Assembly (NCBI GenBank): GCA_027625915.1
Contig: JANTQA010000070.1
Span: 9,305,001 to 9,369,000 of the forward strand
Direction: 5' to 3'
From: Anaeramoeba flamelloides
Lineage: Eukaryota > Metamonada > Anaeramoebidae
DNA length: 64,000 bases
Shown: positions 23,992 to 36,140 of the stretch, piece by piece
How the letters are laid out: each line of letters opens with the position of its first letter
How positions within the stretch are numbered: position 1 is the first letter of the stretch
Position numbers and translations under genes: made by a program
The notes under the pieces: generated by a model
The model's input: the letters and a program-made list of their open reading frames with translations, nothing else
Database searches by the model: none
Told to the model about the DNA's origin: nothing

Positions 23992-24826
23992 TTTCACAGC
24001 ATTTTTTCAAAATTGGATCCTTTTTGATCTATTTTTTTAACTTTTCCAGTATTTGGCTCAAAACTTGATTTTTTACGAGAAATAAACTCTTTATATTTCT
24101 TTTTTCAATTTGGGTTTGTGTTTTTTTGTCAATTAAAATTTGATTGTTTTTTTATTGACCATTTTCACAAGAAGACGGCAGTTTTGAAAATCAGCCATAT
24201 TCTCATAGTTTTTTCCACCAATAATACACTTCATAACACCATAATATAATAACAATCTTAGTTTCTAAGCACAAAATTATCTCTTAAATAAAATCATTTT
24301 TTTTGACTTGAATTTTATTTTCAATTTGAACTATGAGCTTTTGAAAAAATATGTTAAAGTGAAAGAAAAACTTCTTGATTGTTGTTGAGTTATAAACTTT
24401 TCCTTTCAAAGATTTAAGAGATCAAACTAAAGAGATAAATCTCTAACTAAGGGCCTTTTCAACCCAACAAAATACATTACAACAAATAAAAGTGATTAAA
24501 AGATACCTAAAGTATGATAACAAAATAATACATTTTGTTGTTTCAAATTTAAATATTTATTCACCAAATTTAAACCAACTTTTAATTGAAATTTCAGACT
24601 TCTATTTACCCAATAATATTTTTGTTATTTTTTTAATTTTTATTAATTTTATCTGAAAACAAACCAAAAACATATAAAGGCAAAGTTTATTATCTTTTTC
24701 TTTTCACTCAATACTTTTGTTTAAAGATTTGAAGAATTCAATAATTATAAATTTTCCGATTGAGTAAGATGTTCAAAAGATTACTTGTACCCTACTAATT
24801 ATAATGATTACTTGCTGTCAAATCTA
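23992..24826. other. Intergenic, 3' flank of SKP1
   Basis: AT-rich sequence between the SKP1 stop and the long palindrome. No open frame with a recognisable domain was seen on either strand. Confidence 0.5.
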
Positions 24827-25624
24827 AAATACGGAAATTTTCATAAACCCAGTAATTCCATTTTTCTGATCAATTGTAAATATTAATAAAATGTCAAAAA
24901 TCTACTCCCATTTTACAGACAAATAACCCAATTACCCAGCAACTTATAACCGTTCAAATTGGGGTATTGGAAAAATATTCTGAATCCATTAATTTTAACT
25001 CTTTGGTGAATTCAGAAACCAAAAAAATCCAAAATTTGTAAAATTAATTGAGAACATTACTGAAAATTGAAAATCAAATTTATTGCGATGGTCTCTTTAG
25101 ATAAATTCTAAATTTATTAGAAATCATCTATATAAGAATTATTTTTGTGTTGCATTTATGAAATAAGAGTTGTATTTACTTTATATCTTTCTTTTAATAA
25201 TTGTTCAAAATTTTAAATTTCTATTGGGAACCTTAGAGGATTAATTTTTTTCCAAAATTGTTTTCATAATTTCATGAAAATTTACAATAATCAAATACCT
25301 CTCTCAAATTCAAATTCTTTCAAATATTTTAAAATAATGAAAATTTTTTTTATTTCAAAATTTAAAATCAAAAATTGATTTTCATGTTCAGTAATGTTCT
25401 CAATTAATTTTACAAATTTTGGATTTTTTTGGTTTCTGAATTCACCAAAGAGTTAAAATTAATGGATTCAGAATATTTTTCCAATACCCCAATTTGAACG
25501 GTTATAAGTTGCTGGGTAATTGGGTTATTTGTCTGTAAAATGGGAGTAGATTTTTGACATTTTATTAATATTTACAATTGATCAGAAAAATGGAATTACT
25601 GGGTTTATGAAAATTTCCGTGTTT
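24827..25624. mobile_element. Near-perfect long palindrome (foldback element, about 250-base arms)
   Basis: The left arm (about 24827-25078) and right arm (about 25372-25624) are almost exact reverse complements. The outer end is ACGGAAATTTTCATAAACCC. Both arms hold TTACCCAGCAACTTATAACC and GAATTCAGAAACCAAAAAAA. Only single-base differences are visible near the inner edges. The spacer is about 290 bases of AT-rich DNA with no frame. Such high arm identity suggests recent formation or ongoing conversion between arms. Confidence 0.85.
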
Positions 25625-25810
25625 TCAGTTTGAAAGTTAACCAAAACCTGGCGATTAAAAATTGAATTATAACCAAGATAAGCAAATTTATTTTTCAGAG
25701 TTAAACTGAAATCTAACTCTTGGTGAACCAAACAGTTCTTGTTTATCCAACGACCCTTTGAATAATACCAAAACAAAATAAAAACAAAAAATACAACAAT
25801 AGTTAACTAA
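25619..25810 (-). pseudogene. Orphan exon-like frame with a membrane segment, cut by the palindrome
   Basis: After a possible acceptor (GTTTTTAG) the minus strand encodes a hydrophobic run (IVVFFVFILFWYY). About 40 protein-like residues follow (GRWINKNCLVHQELDF, AYLGYNSIFNRQVLVNFQTE). The frame then enters the palindrome and stops soon after. No family was recognised and no partner exon was found. It may be the remnant of a small membrane protein interrupted by the palindrome, or chance. Evidence is weak. Confidence 0.25.
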
Positions 25811-26560
25811 AAACAAAAACAAAATAAAGAAAAAATAACATAATTGATTGCTTTCTTTTTTGGGAACAATCTTCTTATTTGCTTTACTTTACTTTTTCAA
25901 AAGTTCTTGGTTTAACGCTCGAAAAAAGAAAATAATAATAATTTAGACAATATACATCTTCTGAATTAGTCTTACAATTGAATCTTCTCTGTTTGAATGA
26001 TTATTATAAGTATAACTCATTACAGTGTATAAATATTTACTAATTATTAAACAAGATATCTATATATAAACAAAATCTAGGGACTTTTTAAAAAAAATAA
26101 GTTTTTCATTTTTCTTATGAAATTTTTATCCAATTTTATTTTTGAAAGATGTCCTCAAGATTTGTTTCAAAATAAAAAAAAAACACCAATAGTTATTAGA
26201 AGCAGTTAAAAACGAACTTTTTTACTTGAACAATGCTGATTTGAAAATCACTATCTTCTAGTGGAAATATGTTTTTAATTGTGGAAAAAATATTTTGTTT
26301 CAAAAATGCATCAATCCTGCTGAAATGATATAAAAAAGAAATTAAATCAAAAAATCTTATAAAACCTAAGAATTATTGATTTTTATATGATATTTTGTAA
26401 AATAAATTGATTTTTTTTTTTTTAGTTAATTTAGAATTTATTTGGTAAATATTATATTATTTATTGGATCTCGTTTTCTATATACTAAAAGATTATATTT
26501 ATATATAAAGTTATTATTGAAGAGAGGTTATTTAGCAATATTACATCTTATTTTGTTGTA

Positions 26561-26597
<37 letters not shown>

Positions 26598-27105
26598 ATT
26601 CAAAAGAATTGAGTAAAAATCTTTGATTTTTCTCCATTCTTTTTATTTTTTGAAAAGCGTTGTTAGCTTTTCTTGATCATTCTTTTGATTCCAGGAAAAC
26701 CACATATAGGTTTTGTTGATTTTTTTGTTTATTTGTGAAATCAATAGATTTTCGTTAGGTTTTTTTTACTTTAGAAATAAATAGAAAATTTTAATAAATT
26801 TTCGGTTTATTTCTAAAGTAAAAAAAAACTAGAACACTTCACATATAAAATAGAAAACCTCAAAAAAACCTAGAACACTTTATAAATAAAAAAGAAAACC
26901 CGAAGAAAACCTAGGCACTTTCTGAAACTCTACAGTACTCTACGTCATTTGACGACACTTTCTGAAACTCTAAATTTATTTAGACTTTAAAAACTATTTA
27001 TTTCTGAAAATATAATAATCTTTTATGGTATTATTTTTCAAATAATACAGATCCCTCCAATATTTAAAAATGTGCTTACTTTGATCAGTTCTTGAAATTA
27101 TAAAT
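25811..27105. other. Intergenic with a 40-base T run and repeat family I
   Basis: Contains a homopolymer of about 40 T at roughly 26558-26597 and the hairpin repeat at 26750-26965. No coding evidence. Confidence 0.5.
26750..26965. repeat. Family I hairpin repeat, copy 1
   Basis: A perfect-looking hairpin (TTTTACTTTAGAAATAAA and its complement at about 26762-26824) is followed by several CCTAGAACACTT or CCTAGGCACTTTCTGAAACT phrases. The same design recurs at 40418-40592 with CCTAGGACACTC and GGCACTTGACGGACACTCTC. Only these two copies were found here. Confidence 0.5.
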
Positions 27106-29012
27106 TTAATTCATCAAGGATCGACTTTTTTGAAATCTATTTAATTTTAAAGTAAAATTACTGGTTTGATTTAAACGATAATATTCAACAGAGTCTTTTA
27201 ATTCCTCGATAATTTTTTCTGTGTTCAATTTTTCATTGATTTCAATTGTGTTTGTATAAAAATATTTGATCAAAATTTCTAAACTTTCTTTTGATTTGTT
27301 TGTGTAATCTTTGATTTGATCAATGTTGTGCTCATTTGTGCTATTTTGGAGATAACTAAACATTTCTCTGAACAATTGAGATCTAGATAATAAAATGTAT
27401 TTATGTACGGGTATTTTCACAAAGTGTATTTCATTCTTTTCGACATCATCTTGGTCTTTTTCATCCTTCATTTCAATTATGTTTTCTTGATCGTTATTTG
27501 ATGCTAAAATATAAAAATCCTTTGAACTTTGGTCATGGTATAATTTTTTGAAATCATCTTCAAGTGTGTTCTTTGGGGGGAAATTGATTGTTAAATAATT
27601 GAATATTTTTTTTATTATTGGAATATTTTCTAGTTTGTCATAATAAATCCATTCTAAAAATAAATTGATCTCTTTTTTACAAAAATCCTTTTGGGAAATC
27701 ATTTTTTGAATAAAATCTATTTTAAGTCCAGTCCTGAATTCAACAATTAGTTTGTGTATTGGGATAGTTTCTATATGATTTTCTTTTTTATTTTTCACAT
27801 CCCAAAAAGATCTAATTTTTAATTCAGAATCACAATATTTCTTTGATTCGAACATATTTCTTTGATCATGAAACAAATCTGAGTTTTGGTTATTTGGATA
27901 AACGAAAAGAGATGTAGTGCCACAAGAAAAATCTATTGGAGTCCTAGAATTGTGATACATTTTTGGCAAAATAAGTTTCTCTGGCAGCTTTTTCATTCTC
28001 CAAAAAAATATCTCATTTTCTGAGGTTAAAAGAAATGTCATTTGGTTACCGCCTGTAACTCTCAGTGCTTTTTTATTTTTAAGTAAAGGAATTTCTTTGA
28101 AGATGTATTTAGTTTTTCCAATGCCATTACAATCGCCAGAACCACAACTATAGGTTTTCCCTTTTTTGGTTACCAAAACCGAATGAAAACTTCCACAATG
28201 AACTTGGAAGATTTCGTTTGAGTTCCAATTTTGAACCCTTTTGGGTTTCTTTGGTTTAAAATGACTACCAGTCGATAATTCCCCAAAGTTATTCTTTCCA
28301 AATGAATATAATTCATTTTTAGTGTTTGTCATAAAAAAATGATCAGAACCGATCCCTCCAAAAACTCTCGAGATATTCCTCTGAAACAAAACGGGCCTGT
28401 TTATTGATTTCTTGTTTTTTTTGGTTGCTATTTTACCTTTTAATAAAAAGTGAGAAATTAAAAAAAAAAAAATAGAGATTGTTTTACAGAAAAGAATTTA
28501 CTTGAGGCGAAAGTTTGAAAGGCAATTTGATAAAAGAAAAAAAAAGGAATTCAAAAACAATTATTACCATTAACATAAAGGCTACCATCCCAACATAGAA
28601 AAAAATTTGACCAACGTATAATTTCAATTGCTTGTATTTTCTGATCATTAAAGAAATCAATACTTTTCATTTTTTCAGAGTCAGACTTCTTATTCGACAA
28701 AGAAAAAACCCTGCCTGATTTGGTTAACATTAAATGGCTTTGAACACCTGATTTTATGTCTTTTATTTGTTCATTTCCGAGTTGACATTTTTATGGCTTG
28801 GGGTTGGTTTGGTTGGTCTCATAAAATTCTAATTGGTTTTGTTCTTTCCAAAGGTAAAAATTATTTTTACTGCCAATAACAATTTTAATTACTTGATTTT
28901 GGTTGCCAATAAGGGTTGTAGGAATTGGAGTCAATTTTTGATAATAGTTACTACAGGATTTGTCAAAAACGGGCTTGGTATTTCTACCAATAAAGATAGA
29001 AGATTGTTCCAT
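27106..29012 (-). CDS. RCC1-like/BTB-domain protein, apparently damaged in its first exon
   Basis: The gene starts at an ATG (29012, MEQSSIFIGRNTKPVF) and ends at TAA 27106. The N-terminal half is an RCC1-like beta-propeller (GGIGSDHFFMTN, ELYSFGKNNFGEL, VHCGSFHSVLVTKKGKTYSC). The C-terminal half has two BTB/POZ-like regions, the second marked by VHKYILLSRSQLFREMF and SLEILIKYFYTNTIEI. Such proteins usually act as adaptors, often for cullin-3 ligases. A 121-base intron (28501-28381, phase 0) joins FKLSPQ to RNISRVFGG. Upstream, the frame meets an in-frame TAA at 28793-28791 between NPKP and KCQLGNEQ. A one-base shift is also needed near 28555 in a T run. Either this is a decaying gene or these are assembly errors; protein-like sequence continues across both. 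Confidence 0.75.
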
Positions 29013-29820
29013 ACTGAAAGATTATTTTGAAAAAAAAATGATTCTTTTTCGTTTACAAAATATTCTTGAAATGTTGTTTATAAACTCAGATAGATCAAAA
29101 ACACTTTTTGGAAATTTGATCAATCTTTAAAACGTAAAAAAAGAAAACAAAAATCTCATCAGAAAAAAGTTCGTCTGAAGGAAGAATGATAAATACATTG
29201 AAATATCTTAAAAAAGTGAGATAATTTTATTGTGATAACCTTTTCAATCTTGTAAATGAATAATTCGTCAGAATTAAGTGAAACTAATTTTAAAAATATA
29301 ATTCGAACATTTATTTCGAGTTCAAATTACAAACAAAAATAATTTTTCTTTCTGTTTTTTCATATTATCAAATTGATCTTTCTTTAATAAAATTTTTAAT
29401 TCAATTTAATTTTGAAATTTCTTATCTCAACTTTTAAAACACCTCAAGAGGAAGAATCTTTTTGAAGCACAACCAATTTTATAAATAGTTTTAACATTTA
29501 AAAGAATAAAATGCTTTCTTGATAGCTTGTGTTAAAAAAACAAATGTAAAATTGAAAACAAAATAAAAATTTTCAGATTTTTTGATGAATTTATCAGTTA
29601 TGTTACCTTTTTTCTTTTCACGAAAAATTTACCATTGTCAGTTTGTAAAAAAATCCCGAATTGAAAATATTCTAGGGAATTGGCCTTTAAATTAGTTACA
29701 TTAGGGAAATTTATGTAATTGTTGAATAAATTCATTTATTTATAAATCAAATCCTTTTTATGAAGAGCCAAATTTCTCATGGACTAAGTAATAAACCGAC
29801 ACAAAGTTCATTAAACATTT
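29013..29820. other. Intergenic region between divergent genes
   Basis: No recognisable coding sequence. It separates the minus-strand RCC1/BTB gene from the plus-strand zinc-motif gene and should hold both promoters. No specific element was identified. Confidence 0.4.
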
Positions 29821-29865
29821 TTTTTTTTTTTTTGTTTGTTTTTTTTCCACATACACCTGGCGACT

Positions 29866-30741
29866 TTTGAATTCAAAACGTCGTATTATTACCACAATCG
29901 CCAGAAGAGCAGAAGAAAAGGGCGTGATAATTACTATTACAATTATCGCAACTCAGATTACTCCGACCCATACCAAGAGAGCTATCAAAACATATAACAA
30001 TATCCAGAGGACTGCTCTGAGGAAGAAGATTATAGTGACCAGTTCTTGCGCTACTAACTGGACTTGAATCAACTTCTCACCCATATTGTGTCAAAATCGC
30101 ACATTGCACTTGACCTCGAAAAATCTCTCCAACTTAATGGAAACAAGTTAAAGATAGAAGATGGTAAGATTATCTTTAAACTTGTGAGGAAGAGGCAAGT
30201 ACTCGACATCCCATTTGATGTAATTTTTAACATTAAACCACAAACAAAAAACACCGACAACAAACAAAAAAATTTCAAAAAACAAAAGCAAGAAGAAAAA
30301 CTTGAAGACCTTTTGGAAATTCACTCAACATACCAACCAATAGAAGAAGAAGAAAAAAAATTATTTTTAAATTTAAACAAAAAAAAAGCAAAAAAAAACA
30401 AACAAAAAAATTTTCCAAAAGTCAATCAAGAACAAGAACAAGAAGAACAAGAACAAGGAATTGAAAAAGAAATAGAACAAGAAATAGAACAAGAAAATAA
30501 AAAAGAAGAAAAAAAAGAACAAGCAAAATCCCAACTAACCACAAAATACCAGCATTTAACAGACCAGAAGAAGTACAACCAAAACAAATGTAGAGCAATG
30601 GTCCAATCAAGGAATGAATTCACCAAACCTCACCAATGCCGATTCCTACCCATCAAAAACTCACTTTGGTGCAAAAAACACACCACTACCACAAATTTAC
30701 AACTCTACAACTATTTCGTAGGCCTCAAGCTCATTAAATAA
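29866..30741 (+). CDS. Lys/Gln/Glu-rich protein with C-terminal zinc-type motif; two in-frame TAA codons
   Basis: One frame (codons at 29866, 29869 and so on) reads protein-like from about 29866 to the TAA at 30739-30741. It opens with a Tyr/Asn/Arg-rich stretch (SRRKGRDNYYYNYRNSDYSD), followed by PEDCSEEEDYSDQFLRY. A globular part follows (LNQLLTHIVSKSHIALDLEK, IIFKLVRKRQVLDIPFDVIF). Next is a long Lys/Gln/Glu spacer. The end carries a Cys/His motif: C-x16-C-x10-C-x2-H (CRAMVQ to CKKH, about 30590-30690), resembling short zinc-binding C3H-type knuckles. TAA codons interrupt the frame at 29995-29997 and 30055-30057. No in-frame ATG precedes the globular part, so the true start and exon structure are unresolved. 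Function is unknown. Confidence 0.55.
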
Positions 30742-33164
30742 TGTCTTTGAACAGGTTGCTTAGGCCACGAAACATCCAAACACAAATTCCAATCCCTTTT
30801 CTTTTGTTTTTTTTCCCACACCAACCCTCTTAAATTCTCTTCTCCGGAAGAGCAACAGGAAATAATCCTCACCACGATTTAAAAAAAAAAAAAAAAAAAA
30901 AGAAACCTGGTCTACTTTTATGGTGGTGTATTTCCCTTCGAAATAAATACAAAGTTCATTAAACTGGGGTTTATTTGGAGTACCTAAGTAATTGTTTGGT
31001 AACCTAAAGTAGATCAACCTGTTTTAGATAAACAAGAGGGTTTTATAGAGGTTTATTTTCGTTCGGAAAATGATAATTTATTTTCTTGTTTTATGATTGA
31101 TTGAATAGTATTTTGAACAAGTCTAATTTCATTAGTCATCATTCTAGGAAGTGGCTAGTTATCATTTTAAAAGTTTGATTCTTAAATAAAAGATATTATA
31201 TAACAATTATTAAATTTTTATACTAAAGTTAACAATTAAAGCAGATTGCCTGGAATATTTTCTATTAGGATATATTTTATCAATATTATATCCAAATTTT
31301 TGTTGATATCTTATTTTTATCATACAAAATTGTAATTAAGGTTCTAAGTTCCAAATTGGTTTTTGATCTGTATAACAAACACTACTATTTTATATTGGTT
31401 AAGGAACTCGTAAAGGTAAAGCAACACATCTTGATTTTAAAAAAAAATTAAAAACTTTTTACTACCTCTTGGAATCGAAAATAAAATAAAAATCTGATAA
31501 CAATAATACAAATCTTGTTTTTAATGCTATTTTATGAAAGGAATACTTGTTTTAAATATATAATCCCTTTTTTTCTCCTTTGAAAAATGCAAATTTCAAA
31601 ATATTTTAGAATTATTTCAAAAAAAATAATTTTATTTAACGAAGAAAGAAATCTTTTTATTTGTAAAGGAATGGTACAAAAAAAAAACACATAAAAAATA
31701 AATCCATTAACATTTTAAAACAACTCAATATCAAAAAATAACTTACTTTTAAAAAAAAATGTAATTAATTATTTTAAACTTTAGTGACTAGTAAACATAA
31801 AAAAACTTTGAGTAAATTTAATAGCAACCTAAAATTTCAAAATGAAATAAAAATCTGATTACTAAAGATTAAAACTCACTTTTAAAAAGATATTTTAAAA
31901 AATGATTTTTTTCTTTTTAATTTTGATACAATTTTTATTTTTTTAAAAAAGGTTTAAAATACAACATATTTCTCAATTTATTTCAAAAAAAAATATTTTT
32001 TCTGAAGAGGAAAAGAAAAATTATAATCAGATTAGTCAATTTTTATTAAATATAATTGAAAAATAAAATAATTAAGTATTAGAATAATTTAATGTAAAAA
32101 ATTTAATTATTTTTAAAAATTTTTATCATTTCCAAATCAGATTAAAATAATCTTTTATTCACTTAGTAAAATAAATTATTTTTAAACTGTAAAGGGTTTA
32201 TTGTTTTTTTTTTTTTTTTTTTTTTTGGTTATAGTTTTTTATTGGGCTCTACAGAAGATCACTTAAAAACATATCAGTGAAGATAGTCGGCCAATTAATT
32301 TTTGATTTATATAGGTTATGAGTGCCAAAATACTAATAACTCGATAAAAATAATGATTACTCCATCAACGAATCCAAATTTTCAAGAATACTTTATGTTG
32401 ACTTTGTGTTTTACAATAGAACAGAAAATAAAAACCAAAAAAAAAAAAAAACAATAAACTCCTTTTATTTCAAAAATGATTTATTTTTATTTATGAATTA
32501 AATATCGTTTGATCCTTAATCAGAATGAAAGAATAGTATTTTAAATTTATCAGAAAAATTCGTTTGGAACACCCCACACACGCTGGCACACTCGCACTTA
32601 ATTAACACAGGCGTAAATATAATAGTCATAAAGAATTGATTTTTTTCCAAAAAATTTGATAATAGAAATAAATTTTACAGAAATTAATTTCATGAAATTT
32701 TTTGAAAAACTGTTTTTAAATTTTGTAAAAAAATATATATTGCATAAGTCTATTTCAAAAAATTGAATTTAATAGAAAAAACCTAAAAAACATATATTGT
32801 TCGTGTGTATTTTAAAAAAAATACCAATTAATTATAAAGAAGAACTTTATTTATTTTTCTTTTTTTAAAAATTAATAAAATTTTATTCTTAATTAAATAA
32901 TTTTTTTTATTCAATTAAAGATTAGATTTTAATGAAAAATAAATAAGAGTTATTTTTATATTTTATAACTTTTCTCAAATAATTAATCAATAAATTATAT
33001 ATAATTAATGGATTACAACACCGTAAATTGATTTTTGTGTTTTATTTTTTTATTTCTGATTACAAATTAAAAAAAAAACAAAACAATACAAAATTACAAT
33101 AGAAATTTTATAATTCTGAATTAAAAAATATTGAAGAAAAAACAAATTATTATTCTTATTTTCA
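30742..33164. other. Intergenic between convergent genes
   Basis: Only AT-rich sequence with homopolymers (A run near 30878-30901, T run near 32203-32226). A small GC-richer patch lies at about 32568-32625 (CCCCACACACGCTGGCACAC). Both neighbours end towards this stretch. No gene seen. Confidence 0.5.
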
Positions 33165-35467
33165 TTAATTATGTTCATCAACCTCATTTTTATCATTATT
33201 CTGATCAATAATATCATCTTTTTGATAATTTTTAGTATCATTTTGCTCTTGTTTTTGCTCATGATTTTGCTCTTGGTTTTGCTCTTCATTTTGCTCTCCT
33301 TTAATAAACTGGTTTTCGTTTTGATTAGTGTTCAAATAATCTTTTTGTCTTATTGATAAGGAATTTTCGATATAATTTTGTTGGTTATCGTTATTCTCGT
33401 AACTATCATGACTATATTGTTCATCTGAATTCAAATCATTACTTTTGCTATCTGATTCATCGAAAAAGTCTTCTGATAAACTGGATGATATGTCATTGGA
33501 AAGTATACCTGCAGACTGCTTTTCGTCAACATTTGTAATTCTTATGACCAATTGTTTATTTTTTTTCCTAATGGAGAGTCTCCAAAACACGGTTGCAAAT
33601 ATGATGATGAGCCCTAATACGGGGAAAAGTATTACATAAATTCTACTGGGCGAAATTATGCATTTATCCTGATTCTCATTGGTCTTTGTAAAAAACATAC
33701 ATTTATAGCAGCTCGAACTGCCGTCATTTGAAGAAATTAATTTTTTCGAACAATTGAGGCACTCGGTTTGTCCAACTTTGCCATTATAAGTGGATTTCAA
33801 ACATTTTTTACATTTGGTACTGCCAAACCCGATGGAATATTCTCCTTTGTCACATGGGTTACAATTAACTGTGCCGATTTTATTTGAGTAGGTACCCGGA
33901 AAGCATTTATAGCAATTAATCTGAGCGGTATAGTTATTGAAATCCCCAATGGCGCAGGGTTCACATTGTCTAACTTTTGTAAAGATCCCGTAAGTGGAGT
34001 ATGTGCCCTTTGGGCATGGTGAGCATTTCTTTTGATCTACAGCAGTGGAAACGTATCCGAGGGGGCATTCCTTACAATCGAATGAATTATTCCCATAATA
34101 GCCAACAGCACATCCATCGATATGCGTGATAAATGCATTATCAATTTTTGTTGTTGGCTTATAGGCGCCATCGGTTGTAATTATATTTTGAGAACTACCA
34201 ACAACATATATTGTTGGGGCATTTGCATCACTGTCCCACCCAGCTGCAATCGCGAAGTCTACTTGTTCTTCAAATTTAAAAGATAATGTTGTGTTCATGC
34301 TTGCTAATTTTGCTGTGTCAAAGATAATGCAATAATCCCAATATTGATCTGATGAATAAATTTGAGTTAGAAGCCACCAAAGTTGTTCTAATGAACTTCT
34401 TCCACAAATGTAAACAAATTTGGAGTCTGATGATATGTGAATCGACTCTGCGGTGTTCCAAGATTTGGGGGAATATGATCTAATGAATGTTGAATATACC
34501 ATTTCGCTACCGTCATTCAAATATTTCAAAAAAAAGCCTGCGGTGGTAAATCCAGTGGTTTTGATCCAGGCATCATCTGTAACAGGAAAGGTTTGAGATG
34601 GTGTAGAACCAACAACATAAATGTCTCCATTAGAGTCTAGATCAAAATCAAAACAAATATTTTGTTCATTTGTTCCGACATATTTGATCCATTTCTTTTC
34701 CAAATTTTCCTTATCGAATTTTGCAATAAAGCAACTAGATTTTCCACTCACATTTCTATTTTTGTTGTTGTTGTTGTTGTTGTTGTTGTTTTGATCAAGT
34801 ATTTGTTCTGAATTTGTTTGCTTTTTATGTTTGTTAAAATAAACGTTCTCGCGATTGTAGAAATAATCTTCCAAATCAGTATTATCAGAATAACCAACCA
34901 CAATTATATCATCATGTGGATCAATTTTTAAATTTCTTGACAGGGCAACTGTTGTTACAGGAACGGTACAATTGTAATCAATTAAATTTTTAAAATCATT
35001 CGATAATTTTAATAATAATAAACTCCTGTGATCAGTTGAAACGCAATTCTGAAATTGGCCTGCAATGATTGATGAAATATAAATATTATCATTTTGATCA
35101 ACTATATGCGATGAAACTAGAATTAGTGATTCCTCAGTCGAGCAAATAATAGTGGATTGGAGTATTTCGTCTCCATTTCCATTAATTCGGAAAAAGAAAC
35201 TCCCGACACTATTAGTGTCAAAACAGTTATTAAAATAGGTATCATTTGTTGTTGGGAAAGTGTCAACATCTAATGTTATTCCACTTACAAGAAAATTCTC
35301 ACCATTATCTTTTGTTATAGAATGTGGTATATCTTCATAATCACTGCCAACAATTGTAGACCATATAATTTTTTTCCCATCAGAAGAAAATTTTACAAGA
35401 ATAATGCTTGTACTTTGACAATCCCCAATTTTTGTATCATATGGAAAGCCATAAAGAGATGCACTGC
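33165..35467 (-). CDS. Receptor-like membrane protein, exon 2: SBBP-type propeller, Cys-rich repeats, TM helix, cytoplasmic tail
   Basis: This exon gives 767 codons after an acceptor at 35469-35468. The first part has beta-propeller repeats of the SBBP type (DNIYISSIIAGQF, DDIIVVGYSDN, GDIYVVGSTPSQTFPVTDDA, PTIYVVGSSQNIITTDGAYK). An EGF/TNFR-like or GCC2/GCC3-like Cys-rich stalk follows, with CPLGYVSTAVDQKKCSPCPK, CPKGTYS, CFPGTYSNKIGTVNCNPC and CDKGEYS. A single transmembrane helix (YVILFPVLGLIIIFATVFW) and basic stop-transfer residues come next, then a roughly 150-residue Ser/Asp/Asn/Gln-rich tail. An Asn run (about 34760-34785) comes from a (TTG)n tract. The architecture is that of a cell-surface receptor or adhesion protein; the ligand is unknown. 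It joins exon 1 to make about 1,049 residues. Confidence 0.88.
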
Positions 35468-36029
35468 CTTTGAAATTTTTTAATATTTAGATTATTGTTT
35501 TTGGGTTTTTGGGATTTTTTTTATGTCATAATTAATAGGTTAGATCAATTAAAAGAATTTTCGTTGATTTTGTTTTGTTTTATAAAATTACTGGAAATTT
35601 GAAATAGTAGAATAAATCTTTGAAAGTTCTTTTACTATAACACGTATAAACAAATTATTACAAAGAAAGCATTATATACCTTCTTTAAAAAGGATTTCGA
35701 AAGTTTGGTACGAACTAAAAAGATAAAAAGCAAATTGTTTTTTGCTTGAAATAAAAATTTCAAAAAACTCAAAATATTAGAAATCAATAATTATAAAATA
35801 ATCATTAAAATAACACTGCTAAATTGCTTGGATATATAATATTTTTATTATTTACACCAATTATGGAAAATAAATATCCCTTTTTGAGCGGGTGTATGAA
35901 GATTTTTCCTTTTCATCTACATTATAGCCGTCATCCTAATTTAAAGTAATTTTTTAAAAAAGTCGAATAAAACAAAAATTGAAAAATTATTTTTGAAAAT
36001 TAAATCAAGTTTAAAATATTCCCTCTTTG

Positions 36030-36140
36030 CTGTGCTAGTCACTCTTTGGATTAGAAGTTATGAATTTAGTAACTTCAAAATTCTGTCTTTAACAGATTAA
36101 ATATTTTTTCTAAAACTGGATTATTAACAATAAAATCAAG
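36030..36140. repeat. Family E fragment
   Basis: Matches one arm of 37505-38038: CACTCTTTGGATTAGAAG, AATTTAGTAACTTCAAAATTC and CTTTAACAGATTAA. It is diverged and lacks the rest of the element. Confidence 0.55.

Noticed and set aside
28791-30057. Genome-wide reading of TAA as glutamine
   Set aside because: SKP1, the H3-like gene, the RasGEF and others end correctly at TAA, and long frames contain no internal TAA. Only two neighbouring loci show it.
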